In this document: positions 26,205 through 35,026 of the stretch, one piece after another | Layout: the number at the start of each line of letters is the position of its first letter | Numbering within the stretch: the stretch's first letter is position 1 | From: JAUVUV01 sp964548275 | GTDB lineage: Bacteria; Gemmatimonadota; Glassbacteria; GWA2-58-10 | Assembly (NCBI GenBank): GCA_964548275.1 | Contig: CAZJQI010000030.1 | Location: forward strand, 1-50,580 | Direction of reading: 5' to 3' | DNA length: 50,580 nucleotides | Translations under genes and position numbers: made by a program | The notes under the pieces: generated by a model | Databases searched by the model: none | Seen by the model: the letters and a program-made list of their open reading frames with translations, nothing else | Told to the model about the DNA's origin: nothing

Positions 26205-26406
26205 CCGTATTATTCATGAAACCCAGACCTTGACAGGTCTAATCACTTATTTTCACATTTTTATCAGCCACCGAGGGAGGGGGCGGCGGCTGTGCGACTT
26301 GGGTCGCACAGAGCGTTGCGCTTGCGCAACGGAGCGCATTTCATGCGCCCGCCGCCCCCCAGGCCCCGGGGAAACATAACGTCTTACTAATTTATGAATA
26401 ATCCGG
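26205..26406. mobile_element. MITE-like element with terminal inverted repeats and internal cloverleaf
   Basis: The left end CCGTATTATTCATGAA (26205-26220) and the right end, read in reverse complement, CCGGATTATTCATAAA (26391-26406) match at 14 of 16 positions, giving a roughly 200-bp element with no ORF. The same terminal motif ends the elements at 10938-11033 and 50377-50520. The inside carries the G+C-rich branched hairpin at 26279-26359. Target duplications are not evident. It occupies the gap between asnB-like and GT2 genes. Confidence 0.6.
26279..26359. repeat. Three-hairpin cloverleaf inside the MITE-like element
   Basis: An outer 11-bp stem (GGGGGCGGCGG at 26279-26289 with CCGCCGCCCCC at 26349-26359) encloses three consecutive hairpins: 26291-26310 (TGTGCGAC/GTCGCACA), 26314-26331 (CGTTGCGC/GCGCAACG) and 26334-26348 (GCGCAT/ATGCGC). 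All stems are perfect. The shape recalls a tRNA but none of the conserved tRNA bases is present. It could be a structured RNA or a single-stranded DNA recombination substrate. Confidence 0.8.
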
Positions 26407-26437
26407 TTTAGAAGCCCGGGTTTACAAGGTGAGACTC

Positions 26438-27112
26438 CTACCTGAAAAACCGGTAAAGGAACAGGTAATAAATCGCCCGCACGCCGTCCCGCCAGGTTAT
26501 CTTTTTCCCCTCATCCGGTGTGCGCGGATTATATGATATCCCCACCTCAGCGATCTTGCAGCCGAGCTTGAGGAACTGAGCCGTGATTTCGGGTTCGATT
26601 TCGAAGCCGACACATTTGAGATTCAACCGCCTGGCAACCTCGGTGCGAAACATCTTATATGCGGTTTCCATGTCGGAAAGCCTGCTTCTGAAAAGAATGT
26701 TTGTCAGCAGGGTCAGGAACCGGTTGGCCAGGCGCGTGATTCTGGGAATATTGGGGTTGGGCTTGAGGAACCGGGAGCCGTAGACCACATCGGCGCCGGC
26801 TTCGATTTCGCCCAGCAGAAGGTGGTATTCCCGGGGGTCGAGTTCGGTGTCCGCATCCTGGATCACGATCACGTCCCCGGTAACATAGGTCAATCCCACC
26901 CGGATAGCCGCACCTTTGCCGAAATTGACCGGCGAAATGTGTAACTTGGTAACCTCGTGCTCCTTTTTCCGGATCGCCTCCACAGTACCGTCGGTTGAAC
27001 CGTCGTCCACCACGATCACTTCCTTTTCGACATTCACCTTGTTGACCCGGTCGATTACCTCTTCAATGGTTGTTTCCTCATTGAAGACAGGTATAATTAC
27101 AGAAAGTTTCAT
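26438..27112 (-). CDS. Glycosyltransferase family 2 (DPM1/polyprenyl-phosphate mannose synthase-like)
   Basis: The 224-aa enzyme begins MKLSVIIPVFNEETTIEEVID and has the GT2 nucleotide-binding VVDDGSTDGT (about 36-45) and the metal motif QDADTELDP near 90. The short length without membrane helices, and the segment RFEIEPEITAQF-like CVGFEIEPEITAQFLK, fit the DPM1-like group that charges polyprenyl phosphate with a sugar. Such lipid-linked sugars are donors for GT39-type membrane transferases like the adjacent gene. I chose ATG at 27112 because GGAGAG lies just before it; the open frame extends upstream to 27292. Confidence 0.87.
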   Translation of the reverse strand: MKLSVIIPVFNEETTIEEVIDRVNKVNVEKEVIVVDDGSTDGTVEAIRKKEHEVTKLHISPVNFGKGAAIRVGLTYVTGDVIVIQDADTELDPREYHLLLGEIEAGADVVYGSRFLKPNPNIPRITRLANRFLTLLTNILFRSRLSDMETAYKMFRTEVARRLNLKCVGFEIEPEITAQFLKLGCKIAEVGISYNPRTPDEGKKITWRDGVRAIYYLFLYRFFR

Positions 27113-27171
27113 GTTCTCTCCAAAATCCGGCCTGGAATTTCCCGGAATTTGTAAAGATAAGGACTTGATAC

Positions 27172-28494
27172 CTACCAGATCCCGGCCCGAACCAGAACGG
27201 CCCGGCAGAAATCTTTGATGCAATCCGAGTAGATATACCCGGCGGCCGAACTGGCAAGCACAACCAATAACAACATCAATGTCTTCCTCCAACTTCCGAG
27301 CCTCTTTTCAGCCGCCATCCATCCAGTGGAGGCAAACAGGATGAAAAAAGGGTCCACAGGCAGCCGCAGCCGGGGGGAAGCGTATGTAACCAGGCTCAGG
27401 GCGAAGAAATAAAGTATCAGCCCGGCCGGGACAATATGATCCGGTTTCCAGTTCAAATTGAATAGACTGAATATAGCGAACAAAAGCACCCAGAAAAACC
27501 ACGGGTTGAAAATCCCGTCTTCACGCCCCAGGACCTCCCAGTCGAATGGCGAGAAAAAGTATAAAGTCTTAAGCAACAGCAGCCGGGGGATTTCCCCGGG
27601 ATTTTTTCTGATATGCTCCACTGCCATTTTTTGTAAGGCCCTGTCCCGTTCGATTTCCGGTAGATCCAGGATATATCTCTGTGACGGCTCCAGCCAATTT
27701 TTTCTCCAGTTGAATCCGAAAATCTTGCCTTGCCGCGGCATATTGCCAGTGGATAATACCATACCCGAGTTGGTACTGGTGAAAATAAAATGTCCCAGCC
27801 GGGCATGGTTCCTAAGAGCCCAGGGAAAAATAGTAATAAAGAAAACCACAATATATAATGCGATGTTGACCAGTAATCTTCTATCCTTTTGAGACAGATA
27901 CTTCAGTGCGAAATAGACGATCACGATCGCCGGGAAGTAAATTACCACAGGCCGTGTAAGGGTTGCCAGGCCAATTAGAATTGCTCCCGCAATCACCCAT
28001 CCAGAGCGATTGCGGTGAAAAGCAAGAATGGTGTAGTAGGCCGCAGCCGCCAGCAGGGGGGCAAAAAGGGCTTCGCTGGATATTTTCAAGCCGATTGTAA
28101 TCAGAGGCCAGTAAACGGCAGCCACCAAAGCCCCTGCTTTGGCAACCCCAGGTGAGAAGACAGATATTCCGATCCGATAAACGTAGAGAACAAGTATCGC
28201 TCCGAGAAGGCACTGAGATAATAAAACATAGAAGCGGCCAAAGCCGAACAGTTGATAAATCCCCGCCAGAAACAGCGGATAAAGAGGAGTAACCACTGCG
28301 AGGTGTCCATCATGCTCCAGGCCGTTGCCGGAACACAGGCTTACAGCCAGAGAATGGTACAGCAGCGCATCTTTATTCAGCGGGGTCTGCCATGAGGCCG
28401 GGTCGGCGAATAGTGCGAGGAGACGAATCGCCAGGGCGAGGATAAAAACTGTCAAACCCGGTTTGTTCTTTAAATAGCTCCAGATATTTTGCAT
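27172..28494 (-). CDS. GT39-like (ArnT/PMT-type) membrane glycosyltransferase
   Basis: A 440-aa polytopic protein (about 11 membrane spans). The first periplasmic loop has NKDALLYHSLAVSLCSGNGL and VTPLYPLFLAGIYQLF, which carry the acidic and aromatic positions of the GT39 / PMT_2 superfamily. These enzymes move a sugar from a polyprenyl-phosphate carrier to a lipid, protein or glycan outside the cytoplasm. The neighbouring DPM1-like gene could make its donor. Sequence between it and the next gene is only about 60 bp. Confidence 0.8.
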   Translation of the reverse strand: MQNIWSYLKNKPGLTVFILALAIRLLALFADPASWQTPLNKDALLYHSLAVSLCSGNGLEHDGHLAVVTPLYPLFLAGIYQLFGFGRFYVLLSQCLLGAILVLYVYRIGISVFSPGVAKAGALVAAVYWPLITIGLKISSEALFAPLLAAAAYYTILAFHRNRSGWVIAGAILIGLATLTRPVVIYFPAIVIVYFALKYLSQKDRRLLVNIALYIVVFFITIFPWALRNHARLGHFIFTSTNSGMVLSTGNMPRQGKIFGFNWRKNWLEPSQRYILDLPEIERDRALQKMAVEHIRKNPGEIPRLLLLKTLYFFSPFDWEVLGREDGIFNPWFFWVLLFAIFSLFNLNWKPDHIVPAGLILYFFALSLVTYASPRLRLPVDPFFILFASTGWMAAEKRLGSWRKTLMLLLVVLASSAAGYIYSDCIKDFCRAVLVRAGIW

Positions 28495-28573
28495 CCTTAA
28501 TTACTCTCTGCTTGCCAGCCGTTTACTGGAGGGCTGAAATCAGGAAAAACTGAATAAAGGTTATCTTTAATTA

Positions 28574-29635
28574 TTATACTTGCTTTGCCGCTTCTTCAAG
28601 CAGCCTATAGAGTGCGGGTGCGGTTATAATATAGTCGTAATGATTTCTTGCACGCTGTCTGCTGGCCCTACGCAGCTTGCGGCACAGTTCGCGGTCTTCG
28701 AGAAGTTTGGCGAGCAGAACCTGCCATTCTTCTTTTTTTCGCACGAAATATCCGGTGCGTCCGTGCTCGACAATCTCGAGATTGGCGCCAACCGGTGAGG
28801 CCAGGCAGGCTGCGCCAGCGGCCATGTACTGGATCAGCTTGAAGCCGCCCTTTCCCCTGCACCAGGGGTCGTCCTCAAGCGGCATGAGACCCACGTCCAG
28901 CCGGCAGAGCGACTCGGTTTCCACTTTGGGCGACCAGGGCTCAAAAGTCGTGCGGCTGCTCAAGGCGCCGGTGTCGAAAGGCCTGGCGCCGATAAAAAGG
29001 AACCGTATCTCCGGATGATTTTCCGCAAAAGCGGCCAATTGCGGCCAGAGCTCCTCGAGGTAGCCAGTAGTTGCCGGGGAGCCGATCCAGCCCACATAGA
29101 AAGTTTTTTCTTTGCGCTTTTCTTCCATGCTGTAGGCACCGGTGTCCACCGGGCTGGGCAGAACGGCAACTTTATTCGCCTCCGCTCCGCGGGTGAGCGC
29201 CTCATCAGCCGCTACACGGCTGACCGCTATAACACGGGCGGCGCAGCTGAGCTGAAAGGCGAAACGCTTCTCTCTGCCGGGTTTGCCCAGATAGACAGCA
29301 TCGTCAAAATCGTAAACCTGGTTCCGGTTGAGGAGCCACAGCAGCCTTTGCAGCGGAACAGGCAATAAAACCCGCTGGATAAAAACCACATCAGCCTCCG
29401 GTGCGTTAGCCAGAAGGAGGGCGATTGCTCTCAACTGATAGAACTTTTCGAGCACTTTGCGCCACCAGGGGCTCGGCTCACCTGCCACGATCATTCTGCA
29501 ATAGCTATCGGAGGTGAAACTCACGGTACGGGCCGTCAGATTCCAGCTCACGCGGAAACGATCCAGATATTCATAGACGCGGATTCTGCTTGCCGGAGAG
29601 GTTCTTGTCCCTTCTGTAAAAAAAAGCACTTTCAT
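28574..29635 (-). CDS. Glycosyltransferase (GT4-like, YDFDDA type), paralogue of 21933-23015
   Basis: A 353-aa GT-B protein starting MKVLFFTEGTRTSPASRIRVYEYL. Its VYDFDDAVYLGKPGREKRF and FYVGWIGSPATTGYLEELWPQL blocks closely match those of the gene at 21933-23015, and the C-terminal element QYMAAGAACLASPVGANLEIVEHGRTGYF has the same order. The start ATG overlaps the preceding gene's stop (ATGA), so it is translationally coupled to the GT4 gene upstream. Donor and acceptor are unknown. Confidence 0.82.
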   Translation of the reverse strand: MKVLFFTEGTRTSPASRIRVYEYLDRFRVSWNLTARTVSFTSDSYCRMIVAGEPSPWWRKVLEKFYQLRAIALLLANAPEADVVFIQRVLLPVPLQRLLWLLNRNQVYDFDDAVYLGKPGREKRFAFQLSCAARVIAVSRVAADEALTRGAEANKVAVLPSPVDTGAYSMEEKRKEKTFYVGWIGSPATTGYLEELWPQLAAFAENHPEIRFLFIGARPFDTGALSSRTTFEPWSPKVETESLCRLDVGLMPLEDDPWCRGKGGFKLIQYMAAGAACLASPVGANLEIVEHGRTGYFVRKKEEWQVLLAKLLEDRELCRKLRRASRQRARNHYDYIITAPALYRLLEEAAKQV

Positions 29636-30888
29636 AGTGGATTAACTTGCTCCTTAAGCGTACCTTTTTCTTCCAGCACTTTCTGGTAGATGCTTTCGAT
29701 TTGACGGGCAATTTTGTCATATGAATAGTTATTGGCATGCGCCACAAGCAGCTCTGAATCCCACTGCTGATCAAGAGCCCTGGTCAGTACATCGGCAAGG
29801 TCCGGCGGATTGCGGGGCTCGCAGAGGATACCCAGTTCCGGACCGGTGACTATCTCGGGTATGCCGCCTGTGCTGGCTGCCACCACGGGCCGCCCGCATG
29901 CCATGGCCTCGACCAGAACCAGCGGCCAACCTTCCCGCCAGCTCGGCAGGCACAGAATATCGCAGGCGCGCATGAGAGTGTGAATTTTATCATAGGGCTG
30001 CGGTCCGAGAAACCGAATTTTTGATTCGAGCCGCCGCCGGCTGACCATGTCTCTCAGTTTCCGTTCGTACTCACCGCCGAGACCGGCGATTATCACCAGA
30101 TAATCAGGAACACGCTTCCGGCCTTTCTCGATCTCCGAGACCGCGTCCACAAGGTCTCCCACCCCTTTGGTTTCGATCACGTTGCCGACAAAGAGAACCA
30201 CTTTTTTGGTTTCCGGCCAGCCCAGGTTCTTTCTTTCTTTCCTCTGATCCCCGGGAGTGAAAAGGTTCGTGTCTACACCGTTTGGTATCCAGTGAATTTT
30301 TTCTTTGGGCGCGCCAAGAAGATGCACTTTACCCGCCAGATCCCGGCTTACGCAGATTACGCGGTCCGCCTCATTCAAAACCCTGCGGGTTGCCTCGGCA
30401 ATCCCGGGGGCTGCCCTGCGTTGGGCCTCCTCGAAAAGCCAGTTAACATCCGTGCCGTAAACTGTTACCACCAGCGGCAATCCGAAAACCTTTCTCAACT
30501 CGAGCCCGGCCAGGCCCAGGTCGAAAACCGTATGGCAGTGGATCAAATTGTAATCCGGCTTTCGCCGCCTTAAGGTTTTCAGCAAGGCTCGGGTTTTCTG
30601 CGCTGGGTAAATTCGCGGCAGAAAATTATATTTCACCGTGAAAGAATTTATTTTGCCGATCTTATCGTTAACCGGGCCAGGGAAATGGATTTCTCTGCCG
30701 CGCCAACGGTAAAAGAGCTTGACGAGCCCAGGGAAGCGGGGTACCAGCAAAGGCCAGTCCACACGATGGTTCCTGGCCAGCGCGCTCATCGGGCGAAAGA
30801 CAAATAGATTTACGTGCCGGTAAAGCGGGTCCTGATCAAGCGGGTTGGGAAGAGAATCCACCAGAAGCAGTATTCGAAATCGATTCAT
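29632..30888 (-). CDS. Glycosyltransferase family 4
   Basis: A 418-aa retaining GT-B enzyme. Visible elements are YNLIHCHTVFDLGLAGLEL, VTVYGTDVNWLFEEA and DRVICVSRDLAGKVHLLGAPKEKIHWIPNGVD in the first half. The second has VVLFVGNVIETKGVGDLVDA and the donor site EGWPLVLVEAMACGRPVVAASTGGIPEIV with E-x7-E spacing. It closely resembles well-annotated GT4 members of capsule and O-antigen clusters. ATG start, weak ribosome-binding site. It overlaps the next gene by four bases. Confidence 0.87.
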   Translation of the reverse strand: MNRFRILLLVDSLPNPLDQDPLYRHVNLFVFRPMSALARNHRVDWPLLVPRFPGLVKLFYRWRGREIHFPGPVNDKIGKINSFTVKYNFLPRIYPAQKTRALLKTLRRRKPDYNLIHCHTVFDLGLAGLELRKVFGLPLVVTVYGTDVNWLFEEAQRRAAPGIAEATRRVLNEADRVICVSRDLAGKVHLLGAPKEKIHWIPNGVDTNLFTPGDQRKERKNLGWPETKKVVLFVGNVIETKGVGDLVDAVSEIEKGRKRVPDYLVIIAGLGGEYERKLRDMVSRRRLESKIRFLGPQPYDKIHTLMRACDILCLPSWREGWPLVLVEAMACGRPVVAASTGGIPEIVTGPELGILCEPRNPPDLADVLTRALDQQWDSELLVAHANNYSYDKIARQIESIYQKVLEEKGTLKEQVNPL

Positions 30889-30912
30889 TTTTGAATTTGT
30901 ACTGTAGAGATT

Positions 30913-31695
30913 TTATCTATTAACAAATGCTTCTATTTTTTCAAGCATTGTAAAGCCGTTGCAATTGGCCCAATGCTTGATTAGCCAGCCATTTCTTAAA
31001 GCGATAAAATCCTCTTCTTCGTTGAAAGAACCAGTGAGATATTCTTCCAGGGCTCGAATTACACCCCTTTGATAATCCGGTGCAGTGCCGATACTTCCGT
31101 CTTTTCTTCGATAGACAGGTTTTACGTTCGAGTCGTGGAAAAAACCCTTTGCTTTCTTGCTAAGATAAGGAAACCATTGTCTGATTTCCTTTATAGTTTG
31201 TTCATAATGATGGTCAGTATCAATAAATAGAATGTCTATTTCTGGAATGATATCATTTTTTTTGCACCAGCTAATAAACATTTTGGAAAATTCTAAATCG
31301 TCTTTTTTAATAAAAATCCAATCTTCCCACTGGCACGCATTTGAACAGTCCTCTAAATCTACACTTACCAGTTTTGAGTTGCAAAGCCTGGCCACTCTTT
31401 CGAGGGCAAACGTACTCTGGCCTGTCTCAACACCAAGTTCCACGATCAGCTTGGGATTTGTGCGTAAAGATTCAATAAACAGCGAAGATAAATGATCATT
31501 TATAACTGTTCTCTCCTGAGATTTAATAATAATCTCATCCAGTTCTTGAAGGCCAGAGAGGTGGACTTTGGAGCTTTTTTTCATGTCAACTAGAGCGTTG
31601 TTTATTTTTATTACAAGAGTTATAAGCTTCCTCTTTAGAAATGGAGAAATATTTATATTGTTTACAGCTTTTGCTAATTTGAAAAATAAGCTCAT
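30913..31695 (-). CDS. Class I SAM-dependent methyltransferase (Methyltransf_24-like)
   Basis: A 260-aa protein. LIVELGVETGQSTFALERVA (about 90-109) is the SAM-binding motif I; VSVDLEDCSNACQWEDW provides the acidic residue of motif II; IDILFIDTDHHYEQTIKEI and FFHDSN are post-motifs of the family that includes sugar and cephalosporin hydroxylase-like methyltransferases. It probably methylates a sugar or acceptor of the polysaccharide; the substrate is not visible. The gene is clearly richer in A+T than its neighbours, which suggests separate acquisition. Confidence 0.78.
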   Translation of the reverse strand: MSLFFKLAKAVNNINISPFLKRKLITLVIKINNALVDMKKSSKVHLSGLQELDEIIIKSQERTVINDHLSSLFIESLRTNPKLIVELGVETGQSTFALERVARLCNSKLVSVDLEDCSNACQWEDWIFIKKDDLEFSKMFISWCKKNDIIPEIDILFIDTDHHYEQTIKEIRQWFPYLSKKAKGFFHDSNVKPVYRRKDGSIGTAPDYQRGVIRALEEYLTGSFNEEEDFIALRNGWLIKHWANCNGFTMLEKIEAFVNR

Positions 31696-31751
31696 TTTAC
31701 TACCTGTAGGGTTCTGGGTTAGTCATCTTTATTGCCATTGCGAGGAAATAA

Positions 31752-33026
31752 TTAATCGGCAAGTTCTCTATAGATCTCGCTGTAACGCCTGGCGAAACGG
31801 CTGAGTGAGAAATCATTTCTTGCTGTTTTAAGACAGCGCTCGCGCATTTGAGCTTTGTTTTCCTCCAGGCTTGCCCTCAGCTTTTCAGGCGGCAGGCTCC
31901 CATCCAGTACCGCCCCGACTCCGTAGCTTTCGATTATTCCAATCGTTGCCCGGTCGGACGGATGGGTGAGCACCGGCAATCCTGCTGACAGATACTCAGC
32001 AAACTTAACTGGTAGGAGCGTCTCCGCAGTCGGAACATCTGCAAAGACCTGAAGGGACCAATCTGCCGCATTGAGATATTCCGGCACTTTAGGCGGCGGT
32101 GCGTTGAGCGCCTGCCATTGTTTCCCCCTTTCCAGTCCGAAACTATCCAACTCAAGGGCCAAAGGCTCGAGTCTTTTTTCGTCCGAACTGGTCAAAACCA
32201 GAAAGAAACTTTTTTCTCCGAATGCCCTGAAGAAAACCTGCACACTTTGGGCCAGCCTGGTGGCCGGGTGCCGCATTCCCAGGGTGCCCGAATAGACCAG
32301 GACTTTTCGGTTTTCGATCCCCAGTTCCCGCCTTTTTTTCCAGCGAAGGCTGTCATCTTGACGAAAAATTTCCAGATCGACAAAGTTTGGTATGGTTTCT
32401 AGGCAGACATGCGGATTTTCAAGCTCGATATATCTCGACATCGCCGGGGAAACTGAGACAACCCGATCAGCACGGTTTATCATCCAGTGTTCCACTCTTT
32501 TCCAGAACCCGTAAGCCATGCTGCCTACTTCCCAGATTCCATTGCCAATTCCCAGTTCCGGCAATAGAGTACGAACGTCAAAAATCACTTTCACCCGCCG
32601 GGGTGACAGACGCGCAGCAAGCAGGGCGATAAAGGAAGCATAATAATATCTGCAATGGATCACTTGCGCTCGACTAGCAAGAATCAAGTACCATACAACC
32701 GGCAGGGTTATCAGGCTGAACCAGGCAAGCCCCAGTGCTTTCATATTGAAAAAAGCCGAGGGGAAAAGGGTCCTCACTGTGACCAACCGGATACCCTCGC
32801 GGGACAATTCTCGCTGGAGAGATTTCAGTTCACTCTTATATCGCCTGAAATTGGAATAAGCTCCGCGCCTGGTCAGTTCGATCCAGGGCAGAAGCACCAC
32901 CAGGGTTAACTCCAGGCCTTCGCCGTGTTCGCGTTTGACTCTCAGAAGGAGCTTTTTAACCTGGTTTTCAAAGATCGCGTTGTTGAAAACCCTTTCGAGA
33001 GCAATAAGGTAAATTACGCGGGGCAT
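31752..33026 (-). CDS. Glycosyltransferase (GT4-like)
   Basis: A 424-aa GT-B protein. The first domain contains VIHCRYYYASFIALLAARL and IFDVRTLLPELGIGNG; the interdomain region is ADRVVSVSPAMSRYIE and PNFVDLEIF. The donor domain starts at KVLVYSGTLGMRHPATRLA and has KFAEYLSAGLPVLTHPSDRATIGIIESYGVG. The E-x7-E motif of classic GT4 is not evident, so I call it only GT4-like. No strong ribosome-binding site precedes the ATG. It lies between the methyltransferase and the acetyltransferase. Confidence 0.78.
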   Translation of the reverse strand: MPRVIYLIALERVFNNAIFENQVKKLLLRVKREHGEGLELTLVVLLPWIELTRRGAYSNFRRYKSELKSLQRELSREGIRLVTVRTLFPSAFFNMKALGLAWFSLITLPVVWYLILASRAQVIHCRYYYASFIALLAARLSPRRVKVIFDVRTLLPELGIGNGIWEVGSMAYGFWKRVEHWMINRADRVVSVSPAMSRYIELENPHVCLETIPNFVDLEIFRQDDSLRWKKRRELGIENRKVLVYSGTLGMRHPATRLAQSVQVFFRAFGEKSFFLVLTSSDEKRLEPLALELDSFGLERGKQWQALNAPPPKVPEYLNAADWSLQVFADVPTAETLLPVKFAEYLSAGLPVLTHPSDRATIGIIESYGVGAVLDGSLPPEKLRASLEENKAQMRERCLKTARNDFSLSRFARRYSEIYRELAD

Positions 33027-33094
33027 GAGTTTATGGTTCCATTTTTACTTGTTTTGGCCGGTGAGGCGATATTAGCAACTCGTGCCTTGAAATT

Positions 33095-33706
33095 TTATTC
33101 TGCTGGTTCACTGATCAGTACGACTTTCTGACCTTCCTGTTCGTAACTTCTAGCGCAGGCTTCGCAGCAGGTGTTTTTCTTTTTCTCGGAGGAGAGAGGC
33201 AAGTCCAATCGAATACCGCACTTGCACATCCAGCCCTGAAGTTTAGCCGGGATGCCGAACACGAGCCCGAAATCCGGGACATCGCAGTTCACGAGCGAGG
33301 CCGCTCCGATAAAGGCGTGCCTTCCGATAGTATTGCCGCAGAGCACTGTGGCGTTGGCCCCGATAGTCGCCCCCTGCCTGACCAGGGTTTTGATGTACTC
33401 ATGTTTGCGCGGAGTGTGGCTTCGCGGATTGATCACGTTAGTGAAGACCATACTGGGCCCGCAAAACACGTCATCCTCGAGGATTACCCCGTCGTAAACC
33501 GAGACGTTGTTCTGGATTTTCACGCCGTTGCCGACCACCGCGGTGGAGTGGATCACTACGTTCTGGCCGATATTGCAGTTCGAACCCACCCGGGCGCCGC
33601 TCATCACGTGGCTGAAATGCCAGATACGCGTTCTGTTGCCGATTTCGGCTTCCTTGTCGATATAGGAGCTTTCGTGGGCGAAGAATTTATTCGTCGAGGC
33701 AGACAT
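33095..33706 (-). CDS. WbpD/WlbB-like hexapeptide N-acetyltransferase
   Basis: A 203-aa left-handed beta-helix acetyltransferase. Hexapeptide repeats run from IGNRTRIWHFSHVMSGARVG through IGANATVLCGNTIGRHAFIGAASLV. HFSHVM, IGQNVVI and VFTNVINPRSHTPRKHEY match WbpD, which acetylates UDP-2-acetamido-3-amino-2,3-dideoxy-glucuronate. A cysteine-rich tail (CKCG...CCEAC) follows the helix, as in several WbpD homologues. AAGGAG lies 8 nt before the ATG. With the WecB-like gene next door it points to di-N-acetylated uronic acid sugars. Confidence 0.85.
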   Translation of the reverse strand: MSASTNKFFAHESSYIDKEAEIGNRTRIWHFSHVMSGARVGSNCNIGQNVVIHSTAVVGNGVKIQNNVSVYDGVILEDDVFCGPSMVFTNVINPRSHTPRKHEYIKTLVRQGATIGANATVLCGNTIGRHAFIGAASLVNCDVPDFGLVFGIPAKLQGWMCKCGIRLDLPLSSEKKKNTCCEACARSYEQEGQKVVLISEPAE

Positions 33707-33735
33707 ATTTTTCTCCTTGCTCTGACAGCAGTATT

Positions 33736-34893
33736 TTACGGCCTTCTCTCCGGAGCGAGACGTTGGTCGGCGGGTGCCATGATCATATCTTTTCTTTTTT
33801 TCAATTCAGCCACGATCCGCGAGGCGACTTTGCCGTCCCAGAACTCGAGTTCACCGCCCTTTTTGCATTCTCCGGCGATTATACGCAGTGCCTCGGTCAC
33901 GATTTTTTCGCGGTCGTGGCCCACCAGCAGGTTGGTTCCCTGGCTGATCGTTTCCGGCCGCTCGGTGTTCTCCCTCAGGGTGAGACAGGGGATACGCAGA
34001 TAGGTTGTCTCTTCCTGGATACCGCCGGAATCGGTAAAGACCATTTTCGCTGTTTTCATCAGTGCGAGGAAATCCAGATAACCCAGCGGTTCGATCAGCC
34101 GCACGCCCGGCTCGCTTTCCAGCGGTGTGTAAAGTCCCGAGGCTTTGAGCATCTTGACAGTACGCGGATGCACTGGAAACACCAGGGGTAGCTCTTTGGC
34201 AACCCGCAGAAAAGCCTCGACTATTCCGCCCATTACATCCGGGTCATCCACGTTGGCTGGCCGGTGAAGGGTAACCAGGCCGTAGCCGCCGGGTTCGAGC
34301 CCCAGCGAGCGGGCAGCCGGCCTGTTCGCCGCAAGCTCCAGGAAGCGGATCAGAGTGTCGATCATGATATTGCCCACGAGACAGATTTTCGACCGCTGGA
34401 TCCCCTCGGCAAGCAGGTTCTCATCCGCCAGCCGGGTGGGGGTGAACAGGATGTCGCTCAAGGTGTCGGTAACTATCCGGTTTATTTCCTCGGGCATCCT
34501 CCGGTCGCGGCTGCGCAGGCCCGCCTCCACGTGGGCCAGGGCGATACCGAGTTTTGAGGCCACCAGTGCTGCAGCCATCGTGGAATTGACATCGCCAACT
34601 ACAACCACCAGGTGAGGCGCAAGCTCTACGGCCACCTTCTCGAAACCGAGCATGATTTTCGCGGTCTGCTCAGCATGGCTTCCCGAACCAACTCCAAGGT
34701 GGATATCGGGCTTGCGGATATCGAGCTGGCTGAAAAAGATGTCGTTCATCAGCGGATCGTAATGCTGGCCCGTATGCACCAGGACAAATTCGAAATCCTC
34801 GGAGTATTTTTCCAACTCGGCAGCCAGCGGGCCGATTTTCATGAAATTCGGCCGTGCTCCCACCACCCCTGCCACTTTGAGTTTTCCGCTCAC
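33736..34893 (-). CDS. wecB: UDP-N-acetylglucosamine 2-epimerase (non-hydrolysing, WecB/WbpI family)
   Basis: A 385-aa enzyme of the expected length. The opening VAGVVGARPNFMKIGPLAAEL, HTGQHYD, ALAHVEAGLRSRDRRMPEEINR and the substrate-binding SGGIQEETTYLRIPCLTLRENTERPET are near-diagnostic of the family. It converts UDP-GlcNAc to UDP-ManNAc, or the 2,3-diacetamido-uronate equivalent in WbpI. The start is GTG with GAGGG upstream. It lies directly upstream of the WbpD-like gene in the same direction, so the two may act in one pathway. Confidence 0.9.
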   Translation of the reverse strand: MSGKLKVAGVVGARPNFMKIGPLAAELEKYSEDFEFVLVHTGQHYDPLMNDIFFSQLDIRKPDIHLGVGSGSHAEQTAKIMLGFEKVAVELAPHLVVVVGDVNSTMAAALVASKLGIALAHVEAGLRSRDRRMPEEINRIVTDTLSDILFTPTRLADENLLAEGIQRSKICLVGNIMIDTLIRFLELAANRPAARSLGLEPGGYGLVTLHRPANVDDPDVMGGIVEAFLRVAKELPLVFPVHPRTVKMLKASGLYTPLESEPGVRLIEPLGYLDFLALMKTAKMVFTDSGGIQEETTYLRIPCLTLRENTERPETISQGTNLLVGHDREKIVTEALRIIAGECKKGGELEFWDGKVASRIVAELKKRKDMIMAPADQRLAPERRP

Positions 34894-35026
34894 CAGATTT
34901 CCCTCAGTTCTATATTAATCCTCGGTTTGAGCGCTATCGGCAGTGCGTTTTCTCAGGCTCCGGCTCAATATATAACATTCACTCAGTGAATGAAAGAACG
35001 GCAGCCACAGCAAAAGAGAGTCCATT

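Noticed and set aside
26279..26359. tRNA gene
   Set aside because: The cloverleaf outline is suggestive, but the stems have wrong lengths and there is no conserved T-loop, D-loop or CCA-adjacent acceptor pattern.
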